A stretch of 64,000 nt of DNA from SG8-30 sp963710135 (GTDB lineage Bacteria > Pseudomonadota > Gammaproteobacteria > Steroidobacterales > Steroidobacteraceae), in the NCBI GenBank assembly GCA_963710135.1, contig CAVPYY010000003.1:310001-374000 (forward strand), in the 5' to 3' direction. The notes beneath the pieces were generated by a model. It was not told the origin of the DNA. It worked only from the letters and a program-made list of their open reading frames with translations, and made no database searches. The translations under genes were made by a program, and so were the position numbers. Within the stretch, counting starts at the first letter, position 1, and every line of letters begins with the position of its first letter. This document shows positions 1-8,548 of this stretch, piece after piece.

Positions 1-179
1 TCGGACCAGTGCCGGTCGTAGGCGAACACCGGCCGCAGGCGCGCCGCGGCGGCCGCCCCGGCGCCGACCATCAGCGCCGCCGGATCGAGCAGCGCCACGC
101 CCGGGCTCGACGCGCCGGCGCTGCCATCGCGCGCGGTCATCAGCCCGGCGTCGACCGTCTCGATGGCGACGCACGCCAT
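1..179 (-). CDS. Hsp70/actin-fold chaperone-like protein, N-terminal fragment (cut by window edge)
   Basis: Only the first 59 or so codons are present and the gene runs off the left edge. The translation begins MACVAIETVDAGLMTARDG, followed by SPGVALLDP and a stretch ending in RLRPVFAYDRHW. A start reading 'DxG...ARDG', then 'SPGVALLD' and a RxRP...RHW block, resembles the first strands of divergent Hsp70/actin ATPases; this is a judgement from pattern, not a search. The ATG lies two bases after the stop of the MotA/ExbB gene, so it should be translationally coupled to it and belongs to the same minus-strand operon. The rest of the ATPase and any substrate domain cannot be seen. Confidence 0.45.
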   Translation of the reverse strand, partial: MACVAIETVDAGLMTARDGSAGASSPGVALLDPAALMVGAGAAAAARLRPVFAYDRHWS

Positions 180-181
180 GC

Positions 182-979
182 TCAGCGCACCTGCAGGTGC
201 CTGAGCACCCGCTGATCCAGCCAGGTCTCGGCATCGAGCACCAGCCGTTCCTGGGCCAGCTGCAGGTTATGCAGCAGAAACATGAGCAGCAGCGACAGCA
301 GCAGCGCGACGAAAGTCGAGTTGAACGCCACGCCCAGCCCGGCGGTGACACCGCCGATGTCCCCGGTCACGGCCTTGTGCGCCTCGGCGAGCGCATCACC
401 GATACCGCGCACGGTACCGATGAACCCGATGGCCGGGATCGCCCAGGCGATGTAGCGCACCATCGACAGCTCGGAGTCGAGCCGGTCGGCCTCCGCCTGC
501 AGCACGGCGCGCGTCGCCTCCGACACGTCCTGCACGTTGCGCGTCGCGCCAAAGCGCGCCAGTGCCGCACGCACCACGCGCACCGGCAGCATCTGCTGGC
601 GGCCCGGCGGCAGCGCCTCGAGCTGCCTTGCGTACTCGCGGGTGTCTTCGGGCAGGATGCGCATGCCCTCCGGGACCTGCACGAGATCGGTGTCGAGCAC
701 GGCCCGCTCGCGCAGCGTGGCGCGACCCTTGTAGCCGATGATGGCTAGCGCCCAGAGCAGCAGGATGATGCAGGACTCCTGCTCGTAGTCCTTCATGATG
801 ACCCACAGCGAGCGGTCCGGGACGTAGTCCGGGTCGGTCTTCATCGCTGCGGCCTGCGCGTCGAGCACGGCCTGCGCGTTCGGCCGGACCGCGGCGACGT
901 AGAAGGCGTGCACGACGATCACCGCCGCGAGCAGCGAGAACAGGCTGTACAGGAACTCGCTCGGATATCGTCTGGTCAT
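182..979 (-). CDS. MotA/TolQ/ExbB-family proton channel protein
   Basis: 265 aa inner-membrane protein. Hydrophobic segments lie near residues 8-29, 67-84, 172-195 and 214-240. The last two carry the family signature: GFIGTVRGIGDAL in the third segment and GLGVAFNSTFVALLLS in the fourth, as in ExbB/TolQ/MotA subunits that use proton flow to drive a partner. A long periplasmic or cytoplasmic loop (about residues 85-170) separates the pairs. No ExbD/TolR/MotB partner is visible in the window, so the energised partner is either upstream of the left edge or one of the operon's own membrane proteins. It sits in a minus-strand operon after a small secreted protein (29-base gap) and before an Hsp70-like gene (2-base gap). 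Assignment to the superfamily is firm; which process it powers is unknown. Confidence 0.85.
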   Translation of the reverse strand: MTRRYPSEFLYSLFSLLAAVIVVHAFYVAAVRPNAQAVLDAQAAAMKTDPDYVPDRSLWVIMKDYEQESCIILLLWALAIIGYKGRATLRERAVLDTDLVQVPEGMRILPEDTREYARQLEALPPGRQQMLPVRVVRAALARFGATRNVQDVSEATRAVLQAEADRLDSELSMVRYIAWAIPAIGFIGTVRGIGDALAEAHKAVTGDIGGVTAGLGVAFNSTFVALLLSLLLMFLLHNLQLAQERLVLDAETWLDQRVLRHLQVR

Positions 980-1008
980 TGCATCGTGCCTCGGCCCGGC
1001 GCGGGCCC

Positions 1009-1296
1009 TCAGATGTCCACGGGAAACGAAACCGGAAAATCGGCGCGTACTTCTTCGCTTGGATCAAAACGCTGTGGCGTCGGGCCGCGTGGCGCCGTGC
1101 CGGCCGGCAGCGGCGGCAGGGACTCGCCGTCGTCGTCCTCCGCGGTGGCGGCCGGGGCCTCGGCCGCCGGCGCCACAGGCTCGGATGCGGCGGGTGGCGC
1201 CTCGGCGTCAGTCGCCGGGGGCGTCGCTGGCGGCGGGTCGAGCGCCCAGGCCGTGCCCAGCACCAGCACAGCCGCGAACGCGAGAATCCTGATCAT
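1009..1296 (-). CDS. small secreted Pro/Ala-rich protein
   Basis: 95 aa. Residues 1-18 form a signal peptide (MIRILAFAAVLVLGTAWA) with a plausible AWA cleavage site. A Pro/Ala/Glu-rich, probably unstructured stretch follows to about residue 70, and then a denser tail with the sequence QRFDPSEEVRADFPVSFPVDI broken here only for length. The ordered, mixed-composition tail suggests that the last 25 residues are the functional part and that the rest is a spacer, for example across the periplasm. It starts three bases after the stop of the PEGA/FGE gene and precedes the proton-channel gene. I do not recognise a named family, and no enzymatic motif is visible. It could be a tether between an inner-membrane motor and the outer membrane or cell wall; that is inference from layout only. 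Confidence 0.7.
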   Translation of the reverse strand: MIRILAFAAVLVLGTAWALDPPPATPPATDAEAPPAASEPVAPAAEAPAATAEDDDGESLPPLPAGTAPRGPTPQRFDPSEEVRADFPVSFPVDI

Positions 1297-1299
1297 GAC

Positions 1300-3726
1300 T
1301 TACTCCGCATAACGGGCGATCCGGAAACCGAGATCCTGCCTGCCGCCGACCGCGGGGTCGCGCCACGCGGCCCGCAGGTCCGGTGTGCGGCCCGTCAGCC
1401 AGCCTGCGCCCTTGACGACATGACTGTCACCCTCGCGCGGCCCGACCGGATCGGTCACGACCTGGTCGGGGCCGCTGACGTAGACGGCGAACCGGTCGCT
1501 CACCCATTCCGAAACGTTGCCACCCATGTCGTAGAGCCCGAGTTCATTCGGCGGGAAGCTGCCAACGGCCGCCGCCACCCGGGAGCCGTCGTCGTAGCCC
1601 GTGATCACGACCGGAGTCAGGTAGAGCGCCGACTGATCCGCGTAGTTCCCGGCGCGCGCCGGCACCGGCAGATTGTCGCCCCACGGATACTTGCGGGTCG
1701 CCGCGGCGCCGTCGAAGCGCGCCGCAAACTCCCACTCCGCCTCGGTGGGCATGCGATAGCCGGTGGTCACCGGGTCAGCCAGGACCAGGCTGCCCGGCTT
1801 GCCTACGTAGGCGGGCGGCAAGCCGTCTTTCGCAGACAGCCAATTGCAGTATGCGGCGGCGTCCTGCCAGTCGAGCCTGACCGCCGGCTGGCGGTCGAGG
1901 TCGAGGGTCTGCTCGCGAAAGATGCCGGATGCATGGCTCGCCTTGAACTGCCGGAACTCGGCGTTGGTGACCTCACGCGTCGCGATGTAGAACGGACGCT
2001 CGAGCACCACGGTTCGCTGGGTTTCGTTGGAGCGCCGGCCCGGCTCGCGCCGTGGGCTGCCGATCAGGAAGCGGCCGCCGCGTACCAGCTTGAGCTGCTG
2101 GCCCGACGCCGTGACGATGGCCGGCGCCAGCGCGGCGGCGCGTTTCTCCTCGGCGGTGCCAAGCTTGAACGACAGCACCTGCGGCAGACCGGGCTTCGGC
2201 GTCACCGTCGCACGAAACGTCTCGAGTCCCGCACGGCGGACCTCGATGGTGTGCGGAGCCGCTGGCAGCGACAGCGTCTGGTTGGCCTCACCGCGCAGCA
2301 CGCCGTCGACGAACAGCTGGGCATCGGCCGGTTCGCCCGACAGGGTGACTTCACCCAGCACGGCCTGCAGCTCGAGCACCAGGGCGGAGGTCTGCCTGGA
2401 CTCCACCGTGATGTCGCGGGTCACCGGCTGGTAGCCGGCCCGGGCCACCACGACTTCATGGGACACGCCGGGTGCTAGCGGGAGCGTGACGGGCGTGCGT
2501 CCGCGGTAGCGGCCCGCCACGCTGACGTCCGCGCCGGCCGGACGCGTCCGCACCGCCAGGCTGCCGTCCGCCACGCCGAGCTCGACCGGCCCGATCTTCA
2601 ACGGCTCGCCGGAACGGACGGTGATCGGCGACTCGAAGGAGCGGAAATCGGGATGGGCGATGACCAGCTGATAGCGCCCCGCATCCAGGGTGATCTCGAG
2701 CGGCGTGACGCCGGCTTCGCGGCCGTCGATGCGCACGTTCGCGCCGGCCGGTACCGACTCGATGGTGACGCCGGCAAAGGCGGGTTCCAGCGTCACGGCC
2801 AGCGTCTGGCTCTCGCCGCCGCCGGCCACCTGCAACGCGCCGCGGTACTCACGGTAGCGCGGTGCCCGGATCGCGATCTCGCGCATGCCGGCGGCCAGCT
2901 CGAACTCGCCGGGCACCTGCCCCAGCTCCTGGCCGTCCACCACCAGCGCCGCGGCCACGCCGCCGGTATCGAACGCGACCTGCCCCGGCAAGCGCTCGAG
3001 CGGCACGACGAACGCCGCATCCGCCGTCCGCGTGACCGCCGCCGGCAGTGTGCCCGGGGCGTACCCCGACGCGGTGACGGTCAGGGTGTAGTCACCGGGC
3101 AGCACCAGGTAGCGGCCGCCGAGACGCAGCTGCAGCAGCGCGCCGGCGAATTCCGCGTCGAACTGCTCGACTTCCGGACTGGTCCTGACCGTCACGGCCA
3201 CCGCGGCCAGCAGCCAGCCGAGCACGGCCAGCACCAGCAGCGCAACGCTCGCCACCGCGGTCTTGCGCCAGGGCAGCCTGCGTGGCGCGCGTTCGATGCG
3301 CTCGCCCGGCGGCTCGTAGGGCAGCACCTCGATCGGCAGCCGCTCGCCCTGGCCGACGGCCATCTCCAGCGGCTGTCCCTCCATGACCGGCGGCAGGGTT
3401 CCGTCGCCCACCGCCTCGTGCTCTACCACCAGCCGCGGGCCGCCAGCGGCCGTCTCGAACCGCAGTAGCGCGACCCCGAGATCGATGATCATGCCGCCGG
3501 CAAGCGCGACCCGCCCGGCGATGGCGCGCCCGTCGACCCGGACGCTGGCGTCCGGACCGGGCTCGATGGACAACGTGGCGCTGTCCAGCGTGAGGCGCGC
3601 GCGCAGCTCGCCGACCGCGCACGCTGGCAACTGCACGTCCGCGCCCACGCCGCCGAAGGTCAGCGGGAAATCTTCCGCCGACAGCGGTCTCTCACCCAGC
3701 GGATCGACCAGACGTAGCGCGCTCAA
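1300..3726 (-). CDS. one-pass membrane protein: FHA-like domain, PEGA repeats and FGE-sulfatase (SUMF1) domain
   Basis: 808 aa. Residues 1-120 have an FHA-like beta pattern (GADVQLP, then VRVDG, then a glycine-aspartate turn) but lack the usual SxxH phosphopeptide signature. A transmembrane helix lies near 155-180. Five PEGA-like repeats follow (about 185-530), the clearest reading VPAGANVRIDG, RPAGADVSVAG and EPADAQLFVDG, each ending in a G-Y/F-x-x-y turn. The C-terminal 270 residues are a formylglycine-generating-enzyme-like fold: GGRFLIGS, EVTNAEF, YRMPTEAEWEFAAR, KYPWGDN, YDMGGNVSEW, DLGFRIAR. The region equivalent to the catalytic cysteines of true FGE (KGAGWLTGRTPDLRAAW) has none, so it is probably a binding or structural domain. 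Its ATG overlaps the kinase stop (ATGA), so the two are made together; the kinase may phosphorylate its cytoplasmic N-terminus. Confidence 0.85.
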   Translation of the reverse strand: MSALRLVDPLGERPLSAEDFPLTFGGVGADVQLPACAVGELRARLTLDSATLSIEPGPDASVRVDGRAIAGRVALAGGMIIDLGVALLRFETAAGGPRLVVEHEAVGDGTLPPVMEGQPLEMAVGQGERLPIEVLPYEPPGERIERAPRRLPWRKTAVASVALLVLAVLGWLLAAVAVTVRTSPEVEQFDAEFAGALLQLRLGGRYLVLPGDYTLTVTASGYAPGTLPAAVTRTADAAFVVPLERLPGQVAFDTGGVAAALVVDGQELGQVPGEFELAAGMREIAIRAPRYREYRGALQVAGGGESQTLAVTLEPAFAGVTIESVPAGANVRIDGREAGVTPLEITLDAGRYQLVIAHPDFRSFESPITVRSGEPLKIGPVELGVADGSLAVRTRPAGADVSVAGRYRGRTPVTLPLAPGVSHEVVVARAGYQPVTRDITVESRQTSALVLELQAVLGEVTLSGEPADAQLFVDGVLRGEANQTLSLPAAPHTIEVRRAGLETFRATVTPKPGLPQVLSFKLGTAEEKRAAALAPAIVTASGQQLKLVRGGRFLIGSPRREPGRRSNETQRTVVLERPFYIATREVTNAEFRQFKASHASGIFREQTLDLDRQPAVRLDWQDAAAYCNWLSAKDGLPPAYVGKPGSLVLADPVTTGYRMPTEAEWEFAARFDGAAATRKYPWGDNLPVPARAGNYADQSALYLTPVVITGYDDGSRVAAAVGSFPPNELGLYDMGGNVSEWVSDRFAVYVSGPDQVVTDPVGPREGDSHVVKGAGWLTGRTPDLRAAWRDPAVGGRQDLGFRIARYAE

Positions 3727-5996
3727 ATGGGCTCCTCGGCGCGGACCGTGACCGGCGCGGGCTGCTGGCCGGGCAGGATGACGACTTCGCGGCGGACGTC
3801 ACGATACCCGACGCGGCTGCCGACCACCGCGTAGCGTCCGGGAAGCAGCTCGACCCGTTGGCGGGCGAAACTGCCGATCCGGCCGACGCGGTTAATCACG
3901 ACCTCGGTGATCCCGTCGGACTCCAACACCAGCTCGACCGGCGTTTCGGCGGCCGCCACCAGTTGGTCCAGCCGGCTGGCCTGGCCGAGCAGGCGCTCGC
4001 GAGGATCCGCCGCGGCGCGCGCGCTGGCGATCAGCTCGCGCGCGCGCCGCCGTTCCGCCGTATCCCACAGACGCTCGGAAGCGCCGATCAGCGCGTCGAT
4101 GCCCTCCTCAAGCCGTACCCGCGGCGTGACCCGCGCCACGCCCGCCTGCGCCGCGGCGAGCGTCGGTTCCACCTTCAGCGCCTCTTCCCAGGCCGCCTTC
4201 GCCTCTACCCACCGTTCGGCGCGCTCCGCGGACAGGGCGCGCTGCTCGAGCGCGGCGAGTCCGGCGGCCCGTTGGCTCCGCTCCAGCTCCGCCAGCGCGT
4301 CGCGCGGCCCGGCGGCGTCCGGGCGCAAGGCTGCGCCCTGTTCTAACGCGGCCCGCGCCGCGGCCGTCCGGCCTTCCGCCATGGCGGCAAAGCCCCGCGA
4401 CATCGTTGCGGCAAAAGCGTCGGCGCTGCGCGTGGCGCTGATCCGCGCCAGCCCCGCCGCCGCACCCGCTGTGTTCGCATCGAGCGCCAGGGCGCGGCGA
4501 TAGGCCTGCTCGGCCTCGGTGAGGCGGCCAGCCTGCTCGCTCGCAGCCGCCGCGTCGAGTTCGGCGAGCACCTCGTCCAGCGTTGCGGCGCGGGCCAGGC
4601 CCGCCTGCGCCGCGGCATCACCGGGCTCGATGCGCAGCGCCAGAGAGTAGGCATCGGTCGCCGCGCGCGCCTGACCCTGCTCGATGGCGGCCGCCCCGTC
4701 GGCGAGTGCGCGGGCGAGCGCGGCGGGCCGCGCCGCGTCGAGTGCATCCAGCACCGCACCGGCCTGCTGCCACAGCGCGGCCGCGTCGGCGAAGTTCGCC
4801 AGGTCGTACTGCGTCTGGGCGTCGCCCGCCAGCTCGCGCACCCGCGCTAGATCGGCCGCGCCCCAGACGGCGGCGGCGCGCTCGGCCAGCCCGGCAATTC
4901 TCGTCCTGACCGGCTCGCGTCCGGCCTCCGCCTCGGCCCGCGCGGCGGCCTCTGCCTCGGCGGTGACGGACTGCCGCCGCGCCCGTTCGATCTCCGTCCT
5001 GGTCTGCGCGGCGGCGTCTGCCGCGACACTGGCGGAGCGCTCGGCGACGAACCCGGGCAGCCACACGAACACCCCGATAGCTGCCGCTACGAGCACCCCG
5101 CCGACGGCCCAGCCGAGCCACCGGCGCGGCGCGGATTCCGTGCCGACGGCGGGTGCGGGGCCGCCTGGCAGGTCCCGACCCGTGAGGATCGCCGTGTCCT
5201 CCGCGACCGGATCGCGCGACGCCGCCTCCAGCTCATCGCGCACCTCGGCCATCGAAGCGGGCCGCTCGGCCGGCGACTTCGCCAACAGCCTGAGCGCGAG
5301 CCGTCGCAGCCGCTCGGGCGCGGGATGCCTGGCTATCAACGGCGGCGCGGGTTCGCTCAACACGCGATCGCGGGTAACGTCGGGATAGAACGGCGGATAG
5401 CCGGAAAGCAGTTCGTAGAGCATGGCGCCGAACGCATAGCAGTCGCCGCTGGCCGACGCCGGCTCGCCGCGCAGCTGCTGCGGGCTCGCGTTGTAGGGCG
5501 ACCCGCCGACCGCCCGCAGTCCCGCGAGAGTCGTCAGCCCGAAGTCAGCGAGGCGTGGTTGCCCGATTCCATCGAGCAGCACGTTGCTGCACTTGACGTC
5601 GCGATGCACCAGCCCGTCGGCATGCAGCCGGGCGAGCGACTCGGCGACGCCCAGCAGCTGCGGCAGGAACGCGTTGTACGGACGACCGCGGAACTGCGCG
5701 AGGTCGCCGCCCGGGAAGTACTCCATCACGAGCGCCACCACGCCATCGAACTGCTGCAGCGATTCGATGATGACGGCGCGGTCGCGCGGCAGGCGGCGGC
5801 TTTGCTCGACCTCGGCGTGCAGACGCTGGATGGCGCCGGGCTGGGACAGCAGGCGCGCGTCGAGCAACTTCAGGGCGACCCGCCGCTCCCCGGCGCGGTC
5901 CTCGGCCAGCCAGACCTGTCCGCCGGGCGTCTCGGCCACGCGGCGCACGAGCAGGAACTGCTCCCCGAGAACCTGCCCGGGCACGAGTTCCATCAT
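3723..5996 (-). CDS. membrane Ser/Thr protein kinase with TPR and PEGA-like C-terminus
   Basis: 757 aa. An N-terminal Hanks-type kinase domain spans about 12-260: the nucleotide-binding lysine is K43 in VALKLL, the catalytic loop is HRDVKCSNVLLD with D133, and the metal-binding DFG is at 151-153. The Gly-rich loop is degenerate (ETPGGQV), but all core catalytic residues are present, so it should be active. A transmembrane helix spans about 293-314. The outer part is Ala-rich and helical with TPR-like repeats (about 400-640; each has a G/A-x-A-x-AY or AAWEEAL unit). The last 80 residues resemble a PEGA domain (LLPGRYAVVGSRVGYRDV). This is the layout of a transmembrane receptor kinase. It overlaps the next gene by four bases and follows a lipoprotein gene by nine, so it is inside the operon. 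The substrate is unknown; the adjacent FHA-like protein is the obvious candidate. Confidence 0.9.
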   Translation of the reverse strand: MMELVPGQVLGEQFLLVRRVAETPGGQVWLAEDRAGERRVALKLLDARLLSQPGAIQRLHAEVEQSRRLPRDRAVIIESLQQFDGVVALVMEYFPGGDLAQFRGRPYNAFLPQLLGVAESLARLHADGLVHRDVKCSNVLLDGIGQPRLADFGLTTLAGLRAVGGSPYNASPQQLRGEPASASGDCYAFGAMLYELLSGYPPFYPDVTRDRVLSEPAPPLIARHPAPERLRRLALRLLAKSPAERPASMAEVRDELEAASRDPVAEDTAILTGRDLPGGPAPAVGTESAPRRWLGWAVGGVLVAAAIGVFVWLPGFVAERSASVAADAAAQTRTEIERARRQSVTAEAEAAARAEAEAGREPVRTRIAGLAERAAAVWGAADLARVRELAGDAQTQYDLANFADAAALWQQAGAVLDALDAARPAALARALADGAAAIEQGQARAATDAYSLALRIEPGDAAAQAGLARAATLDEVLAELDAAAASEQAGRLTEAEQAYRRALALDANTAGAAAGLARISATRSADAFAATMSRGFAAMAEGRTAAARAALEQGAALRPDAAGPRDALAELERSQRAAGLAALEQRALSAERAERWVEAKAAWEEALKVEPTLAAAQAGVARVTPRVRLEEGIDALIGASERLWDTAERRRARELIASARAAADPRERLLGQASRLDQLVAAAETPVELVLESDGITEVVINRVGRIGSFARQRVELLPGRYAVVGSRVGYRDVRREVVILPGQQPAPVTVRAEEPI

Positions 5997-6005
5997 GGGA
6001 TCGAC

Positions 6006-7271
6006 TCAGCCCGGGCCCGTTGCGGCGCTGGGGGACGAGCCCTCGGCTAGCGGCGGGCCGGTGACCAGCCCGGTGTCTTCAACATAGAGCTCGTGCAGCA
6101 GTCGGCGCCACTCGGCGTACTGTTCCTCGGCGGTGCCGGTGAGCCGCAGCGTGCGGCCCTCGACTTCGACGACCAGTGGTTCGGCCTCGTCACGGAACGA
6201 CTCGGACAGCTCCTTCAGCGACTCGGTGTGCATCTTGGCCTCGTCGCGCTTCTTCAGGCCGCTCATGATGGCCATGACGCCGCCCGCCGCCGCCGCCGTG
6301 CGCGCCGCGCCCTCGATGCGCTGGCTGTCCACCGAGTTGCTGTTGCTCGGCACGAAGATCGCGGCCGCGACCGCGAGCGCGCCGAGCGCGAGGCGATTGC
6401 GAGCCTGCGCCTTGATCTTCTCCTCGGACTTGATCTCGTCGTAGGTGTAGCGACGCCAGCTGTCGTAGGGCTGGTCCATGCGCTCGCTGAACGAGGCGTA
6501 GGCGTCGCTGACGGTGTCGACCAGACCCTCGTCGCGCTCGCGGATGCCGACGATGCGCGTGTAGACGGGGTCGTTGTCGGCGGGCAGCCTGACCGCACGG
6601 TACTGGCCGGTCTTCTTGTCCTGCTCGAGATAGTCGCCGAAAGCGGCCGGCGCGAAGGCGGCGGCGAATCGCAGCTCGCTGACGCGCTGCACCGCCGCGA
6701 GATCCTCGTCGGCGAACTTCTTGCGCGCTTCGAGCAGGTCGTTGGCGATGTTGACGTAGACGTTCTGGAAGGGGTCGCGACCGAGATTGCCGCCCTGGCC
6801 GTAGGCGCGCTTGTCCGCCTCGCCCTCGTATTCCCGATCCAGCCACACCCGGCCCGTCGCATCGGTGGCGCGGACCGCGAGCTTGATCTCGGCGCCGGTC
6901 GATTCGAGGATGCGCCCGTCGAGGGTCAGGTCGGAGGAGTCGACCAGCGACGGCACCACGCGCACGGCGCCCCACTGGGCCGTGCCGACCAGGGTGTCGC
7001 GCAGTTGATTCGGGATGTAGCGCGCCTCGGCGTTACGAATCTCCGGATACACCCGCTCCTCCGCGGCGCGCTCCGGGTCCTCCAGCACTTCCTTGGGGAT
7101 ACCCGGGTCGAATATGTGTATGCCGACGTCGAGCAGGCGTGGCGCGGCCACCTCGTTGACGGCCTGCACCGCCTGCAATTGCGGCAGTGGACGGGTTTCC
7201 TTGACCACGCAGCCACCGAGCGCTGCGACCGCAGCCAGCGCCAGCATGAATCGAAGTGTAGTTGTCATCAT
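6006..7271 (-). CDS. lipoprotein of unknown function
   Basis: 421 aa. A signal peptide ends in a lipobox (AALGGC, lipidated Cys at about residue 21). A mature domain follows with RYIPNQLRDTL and VVPS, then a beta-rich DLTLDGRILES / LAVRATDATGRVWLD pair that looks like the alternating strands of CsgG- or DUF-type outer-membrane lipoproteins. The middle is rich in charged residues. Near 295-345 is a weakly hydrophobic Ala-rich segment (LALGALAVAAAIF), unusual for a lipoprotein, followed by a coiled helix. I do not recognise a family. It lies between a low-complexity lipoprotein and the kinase, 9 bases before the kinase start, so it is likely co-made and may act as the outer-membrane side of the same complex. 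Confidence 0.75.
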   Translation of the reverse strand: MMTTTLRFMLALAAVAALGGCVVKETRPLPQLQAVQAVNEVAAPRLLDVGIHIFDPGIPKEVLEDPERAAEERVYPEIRNAEARYIPNQLRDTLVGTAQWGAVRVVPSLVDSSDLTLDGRILESTGAEIKLAVRATDATGRVWLDREYEGEADKRAYGQGGNLGRDPFQNVYVNIANDLLEARKKFADEDLAAVQRVSELRFAAAFAPAAFGDYLEQDKKTGQYRAVRLPADNDPVYTRIVGIRERDEGLVDTVSDAYASFSERMDQPYDSWRRYTYDEIKSEEKIKAQARNRLALGALAVAAAIFVPSNSNSVDSQRIEGAARTAAAAGGVMAIMSGLKKRDEAKMHTESLKELSESFRDEAEPLVVEVEGRTLRLTGTAEEQYAEWRRLLHELYVEDTGLVTGPPLAEGSSPSAATGPG

Positions 7272-7299
7272 TCGGGTCCCGCGGCAGGGCGCAGTGCGC

Positions 7300-8445
7300 T
7301 CAACTGCCCTTCTTGTACTTGCGATACTCGTCCCACAACGCCTTGCGAAGCTCTGGATCCTGTTCGTTCATGGCCGCCTCGCGGATCTGTCGCGCGACGA
7401 CGTCGTCGTCGCGACCGTCGGGAACATCCTCCGGAATCGGGCCGGCCGCGGCGCCGCTGCCGCCGCCACCGCCGCGGCCAGAACCGCCACCGGTGCCGGC
7501 CACCGTGCCTTCGGCACCGACCGACTCGAACCCGCCGTCGCCGCTCGCACCGGACCCGGACGATGCGCCGCCAGCGCGCTCGTCCGCCCCCGCGCCCTCA
7601 TCCTCGCCGGTTCCGGCCCCGGCGCCTGTGCCGGCGCCTGTGCCCGCCCGCTCACGCACGATGTCTTCCTGGGTGGCACGCACGGCGGCGTCGAAGGCGC
7701 CGAATGTCTCATCGAGACGTTTGTCGATGGCTGCGCGCCGGTCCGCGCCGCCGGGGACATTGGGGCCAGTGCCCGGGCCATCCGCCGTGCCAGGACCCTG
7801 GCTGCTGCCAGCCGACCCGGTCCCGCCGCCGCTGGCACCCGGGGCCGCCCCGCCAGACGGCGCGCCCGACGCGCCGCCCTGGCCGCTCGGGCCCGGCGGC
7901 ATGCCCGTTGCCTGGCTACCCGCCCCGCCGGCTCCCGTCGGCAGGCCTGCCGGTGTCGCGGGCGAACCTTCGCCGGGATTCGCCCCGGGCGCCGCGCCGC
8001 CGCCTTCGGAACCGGCGCCGCCGCCCGCCGCCGCCGAGCCGGCCCCACCTGCTGGCCCCGATCGCCCGGCATCGGCAGCGTCGCCGACCCGGCGCCGCGC
8101 ACGGGCTGGGTGACGGGAACGGCGACGATGCACCGCCGGAGACCCGGTCTCGCCCGGCATCGGCAACGTCGCCGAGCCGGCGCCGCCGCTCGAGCTGGGT
8201 GACGGGAACGGCGACGAAGAGCCGCCGGAGGAGCCCGAGGAAGACGGCGAACTGCTGCCCGATGATCCGCCCGAAGAACCGCCGGGCGGCTGCGACGCGC
8301 CACCGCCGGAGGGCGATGAAGGCGGCGTGGGCACCGATACCCCGCCGCCGCTGGGAGTGGTCATGACCGTCTGCGACAGGCACCCGCCCAGCAGCACGGT
8401 ACAACCGGCCACGACTGCGGCCCGCCCGAGAATCCTGTTGCTCAT
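7300..8445 (-). CDS. low-complexity Gly/Ser/Pro-rich lipoprotein
   Basis: About 381 aa. I place the start at the ATG read from 8445 because GGAGG stands seven to eight bases upstream and the protein then begins MSNRILGRAAVVAGC with a lipobox LLGGC at about residue 22. Roughly residues 25-300 are Gly/Ser/Pro/Ala, probably unstructured. Only the last 120 residues have normal composition, including RAAIDKRLDETFGAFDAAV and a charged tail ending in DEYRKYKKGS. An Arg-rich patch near residue 105 is out of character and coincides with an imperfect tandem DNA repeat read in shifted frames (see the repeat entry), so frame errors or repeat slippage are possible. It appears to be the first gene of the kinase operon, 28 bases before the next lipoprotein. 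Function unknown; its composition suggests a long flexible linker from the outer membrane to a C-terminal helical part. Confidence 0.65.
   Translation of the reverse strand: MSNRILGRAAVVAGCTVLLGGCLSQTVMTTPSGGGVSVPTPPSSPSGGGASQPPGGSSGGSSGSSSPSSSGSSGGSSSPFPSPSSSGGAGSATLPMPGETGSPAVHRRRSRHPARARRRVGDAADAGRSGPAGGAGSAAAGGGAGSEGGGAAPGANPGEGSPATPAGLPTGAGGAGSQATGMPPGPSGQGGASGAPSGGAAPGASGGGTGSAGSSQGPGTADGPGTGPNVPGGADRRAAIDKRLDETFGAFDAAVRATQEDIVRERAGTGAGTGAGAGTGEDEGAGADERAGGASSGSGASGDGGFESVGAEGTVAGTGGGSGRGGGGGSGAAAGPIPEDVPDGRDDDVVARQIREAAMNEQDPELRKALWDEYRKYKKGS
8063..8217. repeat. imperfect tandem repeat inside the low-complexity lipoprotein gene
   Basis: Two copies of a 66-67 base unit (8063-8128 and 8151-8217), both running from cgcccggcatcggc to gacgggaacggcgacga on the plus strand. 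The spacing is 88 bases at one end and 89 at the other, so neither copy-to-copy distance is a multiple of three. The two copies therefore encode different peptides: one reads SSPFPSPS...LPMPG in frame, while the other reads as an Arg-rich stretch. All frames happen to stay open because of the base composition. Confidence 0.8.
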
Positions 8446-8548
8446 GCCTGTACCTCCGGGCCGTTGCGGCGAACGCACGGGTCCTGTCACGAGGACCGGC
8501 CCGCCACCCTACTTATGACGCCAGCGCACGAGCCGGGTTCCCGCCCGA

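Noticed and set aside
182..979. Zorya-like defence (MotA-type ZorA)
   Set aside because: No ZorB-like OmpA/MotB partner, helicase or nuclease adjacent; neighbours are kinase, PEGA and lipoprotein genes. The OmpA gene at 11977 is on the opposite strand and far away.
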